DNA of 43,079 nt from Anaerolineales bacterium (GTDB lineage: Bacteria > Chloroflexota > Anaerolineae > 4572-78 > J111): contig JACKAT010000050.1 of assembly GCA_020634935.1 (NCBI GenBank), positions 1 through 43,079 of the forward strand. Reading direction: 5' to 3'. Within the stretch, counting starts at the first letter, position 1. Each line of letters starts with the position of its first letter. Positions 40,289-43,079 of the stretch are shown here, piece by piece. The notes beneath the pieces are model-generated. The model was not told the DNA's origin. It searched no databases and worked only from the letters and a program-made list of their open reading frames with translations. A program made the translations under genes and the position numbers.

Positions 40289-42514
40289 TTAATCACTTGA
40301 AAAACGAACTGTAAACATTGTTCCGGGTCGTGATGAAATTGCCCCTGTCATTGATTCAACCTCGAAACTGCCGTCCAATTGGTGTGTCGCCCAAATATCG
40401 ACTAATTTCAACCCCAACGACTCTGTTTTTCGCCAATCAAATTCCTCCGGTAAACCAATACCGTTATCGTAGATGGTCAAAATAAATTCGTTATTCTGAG
40501 AGACGAATTTTATTACAATTTCCGCGGGTAGTTGTTCGACAGGGTCAGCAAGACCGCCGGGTGGCTTGAGGTCACTCGGAAAGGCATATTTTATGGCGTT
40601 GGTGACCAGCTCATTGATAATTAAGCCGCAGGAAATGGCCTGGTTGACCTTGAGGAAATACGGCGTCGCCTCAGTGCGGATTATAATATCTCGGTTTCCG
40701 GCTAAAGCCTGGCGTAGGTAATATACCAGGTCATCCACATACGCCTCAAAATCGATTTGGGCTGAATTCTCGGTTTGATACAGTTTTTCGTGTATGAGAG
40801 CCGTCGCCCGAATGCGCCCTTGTAGTTCGGTCAGGGCTTGGTTGACCTCAGGGTCTTTGGGCGCTGCTGTCTCCATATCGATCAAATAAATTAACGTTTG
40901 CAGGTTGTTTTTGACCCGGTGATGAACCTCCTTAAGCAAAACATCTTTCTCGACCAGGGCATTTTTGAGCAGTTCTTCGGCACGTTTGCGGGCGGTAATA
41001 TCTATCCAGAGACCAATCGTCTGATCCGGCTGGCCTTGCTCATCATAAAGCTGGCGCGAATGACTGTAAAACCAGCGGTAAACGCCATCTCCGCACAGCC
41101 ATTGAAACTCACAGTCGTACTCACCCTTCTCCTGAAACTCTTGGGCTTTTAGCTTGGCTCTGCCATAATCATCGGGGTGCATGCGGGTTAGCCACAGCCG
41201 TCTATCGGCGGTAAGTTCAGCGCCGGGAATACCAGTTAGCGTCTCAAATTGGTTGCTGACCCACAGATCTCCTGCTTTGTTAATCGTACAAAAAGCAACC
41301 GGCACGGAACGAAAAATAAGGGCCAGACGGGCTTCGCTTTCGCTTATCGCCTGGCTGGCCTGTTTTCGTTTGGCCGCCATACTGTTAAAAGCCTTGGCCA
41401 GGACAGCTAACTCGTCACTCGTTTTAGCTGTAATCCGATAATCTAAATTACCTTGGGCAAATTCGTTTACGCCGTTAATTAGTTGTTGGATCGGCTGGGT
41501 GATCGTGCGGGCGAATATAAGCGCCAGCACAATGACGCCTAAACTTATCGCCCAGGCAATGTTGCCTACCACCGCCCGAAACTTGAAGATCGGGGCCAGA
41601 GCCTCAGCCTCTTCCATTTCAGTTAGAATGCACATCTCCCAATCCGGCAGCCAGCGATAAACGCCAATAACCGTTTGACCTCGATAATTTTTATAGTGAC
41701 TGGTGCTGCTGTTGCCGGCCAGGCAATCTTCCACCCCCTCGGTCTGAATGGCCTTTCTTAGGGCCAATCCCGGTTCAAAGCGGCTGTCGGTGACAAAAAA
41801 ATTATACTTGTTGACCAAATAGGTTTCTTCGGTGGTGTTCACGTTGTTGCTAAACAGCATAATCGCCGACATTTCAGCAGGATCCAGATGGCTAACTAAA
41901 ACAGCGATAAGCTCGCCTAGTTGATTTTTTACCGGTGTGCTGATCACCACTGCTGCCTGCTCTAGAGCCGGGGCATAAAAAACAGTTTGTACCGAAGTTT
42001 GTTGTTTCCCTTTGATAAAATAAGTGATATGTTTGTGGATTTCGCCAATTTGTTTGGCGTTGGTGGAAAGAATAACCTTGCCATTTTTACTGTCGAGTAG
42101 AAACAGATCGAGCGAGCTGTCTATATAATCGAGGTTGTGTTGAAAGTAGTCATCACGCAGCGTAGTGAAAGCGGCCTGATAGGCAGCGGTGTTTGAGGGG
42201 CTGGTCGTTAAAGTAACGATATACTCGCGGACCGAAGTATGGTCGGCTAATTCACGTAATTTTTGTTTATTATCATTAATCCATTCGGCAAACCCTTCTT
42301 CTTTCAAAATAGAGACAATCATCAGATGCCGTACAGTACTTTCGTTAAGCGATTGTTTCGCATGATCAACCGCCAAGTAGCCAACGGTAGCCAACGGCAG
42401 CAGCGATAGGATGAGAAATATAAGCACTAACTTGCTTCGAAAGCTCCACCAAACTTGAGGCAGGTGTTCATTACTCTCAAGTTCCCTATGGCTATCTTCA
42501 CTCATCGGCTGCAT
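40289..42514 (-). CDS. Sensor histidine kinase (Cache, HAMP, PAS, HisKA_2, HATPase)
   Basis: The 741-residue protein has a first membrane helix (about 29-50) and a large extracytoplasmic sensing region of Cache type (about 60-300). A second helix (about 315-335) is followed by a HAMP region (RTITQPIQQLINGVNEFAQGNL), then a PAS domain with its PAC end (FRSVPVAFCTINKAGDLW to GLWIDITARKRAEELL). The phosphoacceptor box is EVHHRVKNNLQ (HH at 531-532), typical of HisKA_2, and the ATPase has NELVTNAIKYAF and DNGIGLPEEF. HisKA_2 kinases often work with stand-alone regulators. ATG codons at 42514 and 42505 are both possible. No cognate regulator is adjacent apart from the convergent receiver-CpaE gene. 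Confidence 0.9.
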   Translation of the reverse strand: MQPMSEDSHRELESNEHLPQVWWSFRSKLVLIFLILSLLPLATVGYLAVDHAKQSLNESTVRHLMIVSILKEEGFAEWINDNKQKLRELADHTSVREYIVTLTTSPSNTAAYQAAFTTLRDDYFQHNLDYIDSSLDLFLLDSKNGKVILSTNAKQIGEIHKHITYFIKGKQQTSVQTVFYAPALEQAAVVISTPVKNQLGELIAVLVSHLDPAEMSAIMLFSNNVNTTEETYLVNKYNFFVTDSRFEPGLALRKAIQTEGVEDCLAGNSSTSHYKNYRGQTVIGVYRWLPDWEMCILTEMEEAEALAPIFKFRAVVGNIAWAISLGVIVLALIFARTITQPIQQLINGVNEFAQGNLDYRITAKTSDELAVLAKAFNSMAAKRKQASQAISESEARLALIFRSVPVAFCTINKAGDLWVSNQFETLTGIPGAELTADRRLWLTRMHPDDYGRAKLKAQEFQEKGEYDCEFQWLCGDGVYRWFYSHSRQLYDEQGQPDQTIGLWIDITARKRAEELLKNALVEKDVLLKEVHHRVKNNLQTLIYLIDMETAAPKDPEVNQALTELQGRIRATALIHEKLYQTENSAQIDFEAYVDDLVYYLRQALAGNRDIIIRTEATPYFLKVNQAISCGLIINELVTNAIKYAFPSDLKPPGGLADPVEQLPAEIVIKFVSQNNEFILTIYDNGIGLPEEFDWRKTESLGLKLVDIWATHQLDGSFEVESMTGAISSRPGTMFTVRFSSD

Positions 42515-43079
42515 CTCTCTATGTACTTCGTCATTAGACCAGATGACAGGTCCTTAATCCTGGTAATTACGGCGGTGTAATCCAGTTAGCCTTATCTATT
42601 TAGACGAAGAACGGGTTATCTGATAGTTATAGTGTTTGGATACCTAACAAAAAGGGAGGTGCTATTAGAACTAAAAGGTTGGAGAGGTGATTAATTACGC
42701 CCTTAATAATAGGATACATCTGGTTAAGCGTCAATTCCTATTATATGATAGAACGCGCGTGCGGTACAGCCCCAACTATAAGGGGGTGCGTTTTAACTTT
42801 GGGGCGAACCCGACATCTCGCATCGCTGAGGCCGCTGACTGCGCTGAAACCGCTGATGTTTCAACCAAACGTCCATTGACGGTGGTGCCAGCGGGTGACT
42901 TTCGCTCCCAGATGATCATTCAGCGGCCTCATTTTTCTCAGCGCATTCAGCGATTCAAACTTGCCCCCAATCAGGTGTAACGGAGCGACAAGAATGGCTT
43001 GGTCATTCACCGTGAGGTCAAAGTAAGCTTAACATCGTATTTTCAAGGGAGTGCGACAGAACCTCGGTACAGCACCGAC
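42515..43079. other. Window end with no supported gene
   Basis: This 565-bp stretch contains a 97-codon plus frame (42687-42980) with an unconvincing composition and no homology I recognise, and short inexact repeats around GCTGA and TCAGC between 42820 and 42955. I see no promoter, terminator or RNA gene I can support. Confidence 0.5.

Noticed and set aside
42687..42980. 97-codon plus frame near the window end
   Set aside because: No recognisable homology, an unclear ribosome site, and an amino acid pattern like translated repeat sequence.

Overview
This window most likely comes from a Chloroflexota bacterium of the Anaerolineae type. That is an inference from gene content and style: mreBCD-mrdA next to minCDE and rodA, a B12-dependent ribonucleotide reductase with nrdR, a CpaE/TadZ-like protein, FHA and SUMF1 proteins, and many intergenic inverted repeats. 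No rRNA or tRNA gene was recognised, so the placement rests on protein families only. Several -10 boxes have the form TGGTATAAT or close to it, and at least one start (mrdA) looks leaderless.

Layout. (a) 1-9.5 kb, + strand: the end of a probable leuC, then leuD, then a cell-shape and division block of mreB, mreC, mreD, mrdA (PBP2), minC, minD, minE, rodA and a small membrane protein. Together these give the elongasome scaffold, its transpeptidase and SEDS polymerase, and the septum-placement oscillator. (b) 9.6-14.4 kb, +: gltX, a thioredoxin-fold protein, glnS and a membrane-anchored DsbA-like protein, closed by a clear terminator. (c) 14.5-16.4 kb: an IS66-family element sits inside a small membrane-protein gene, which can be rebuilt in frame from the two flanks. 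(d) 16.5-18.5 kb: pheA and aroF overlap and form an aromatic amino acid operon with a good promoter. (e) 18.5-21.9 kb: a minus-strand operon (double-FHA protein, then a SUMF1-domain protein) faces a plus-strand ParB/sulfiredoxin-fold protein and a CBS-pair protein. (f) 22-25.4 kb: two tandem, closely similar DASS-family anion transporters, each with its own terminator. (g) 25.6-31.1 kb: an accessory, repeat-rich zone. It holds a gene remnant, a helical protein with an internal duplication, a 13-copy 20-21 bp tandem array, a DNA methyltransferase with a candidate restriction enzyme, a deoxyribosyltransferase-like protein, and several inverted-repeat elements. (h) 31.1-35.9 kb, minus: nrdR then nrdJ. 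A promoter with NrdR-box-like sites lies ahead of nrdR, and an intein with a LAGLIDADG-type domain interrupts nrdJ exactly before the predicted catalytic cysteine. (i) 36-38.4 kb: an MrfA/YprA-like helicase. (j) 38.6-42.5 kb: a membrane-anchored receiver-CpaE fusion converging on a PAS/HisKA_2 sensor kinase. The last 0.5 kb holds no gene I can support.

The strongest points for a second look are the intein in the nrdJ active site, the precise IS66 interruption, the methyltransferase with an in-frame amber codon next to an unfamiliar PD-(D/E)XK candidate nuclease, the phased tandem array, and the family of GTGAC-type inverted repeats.
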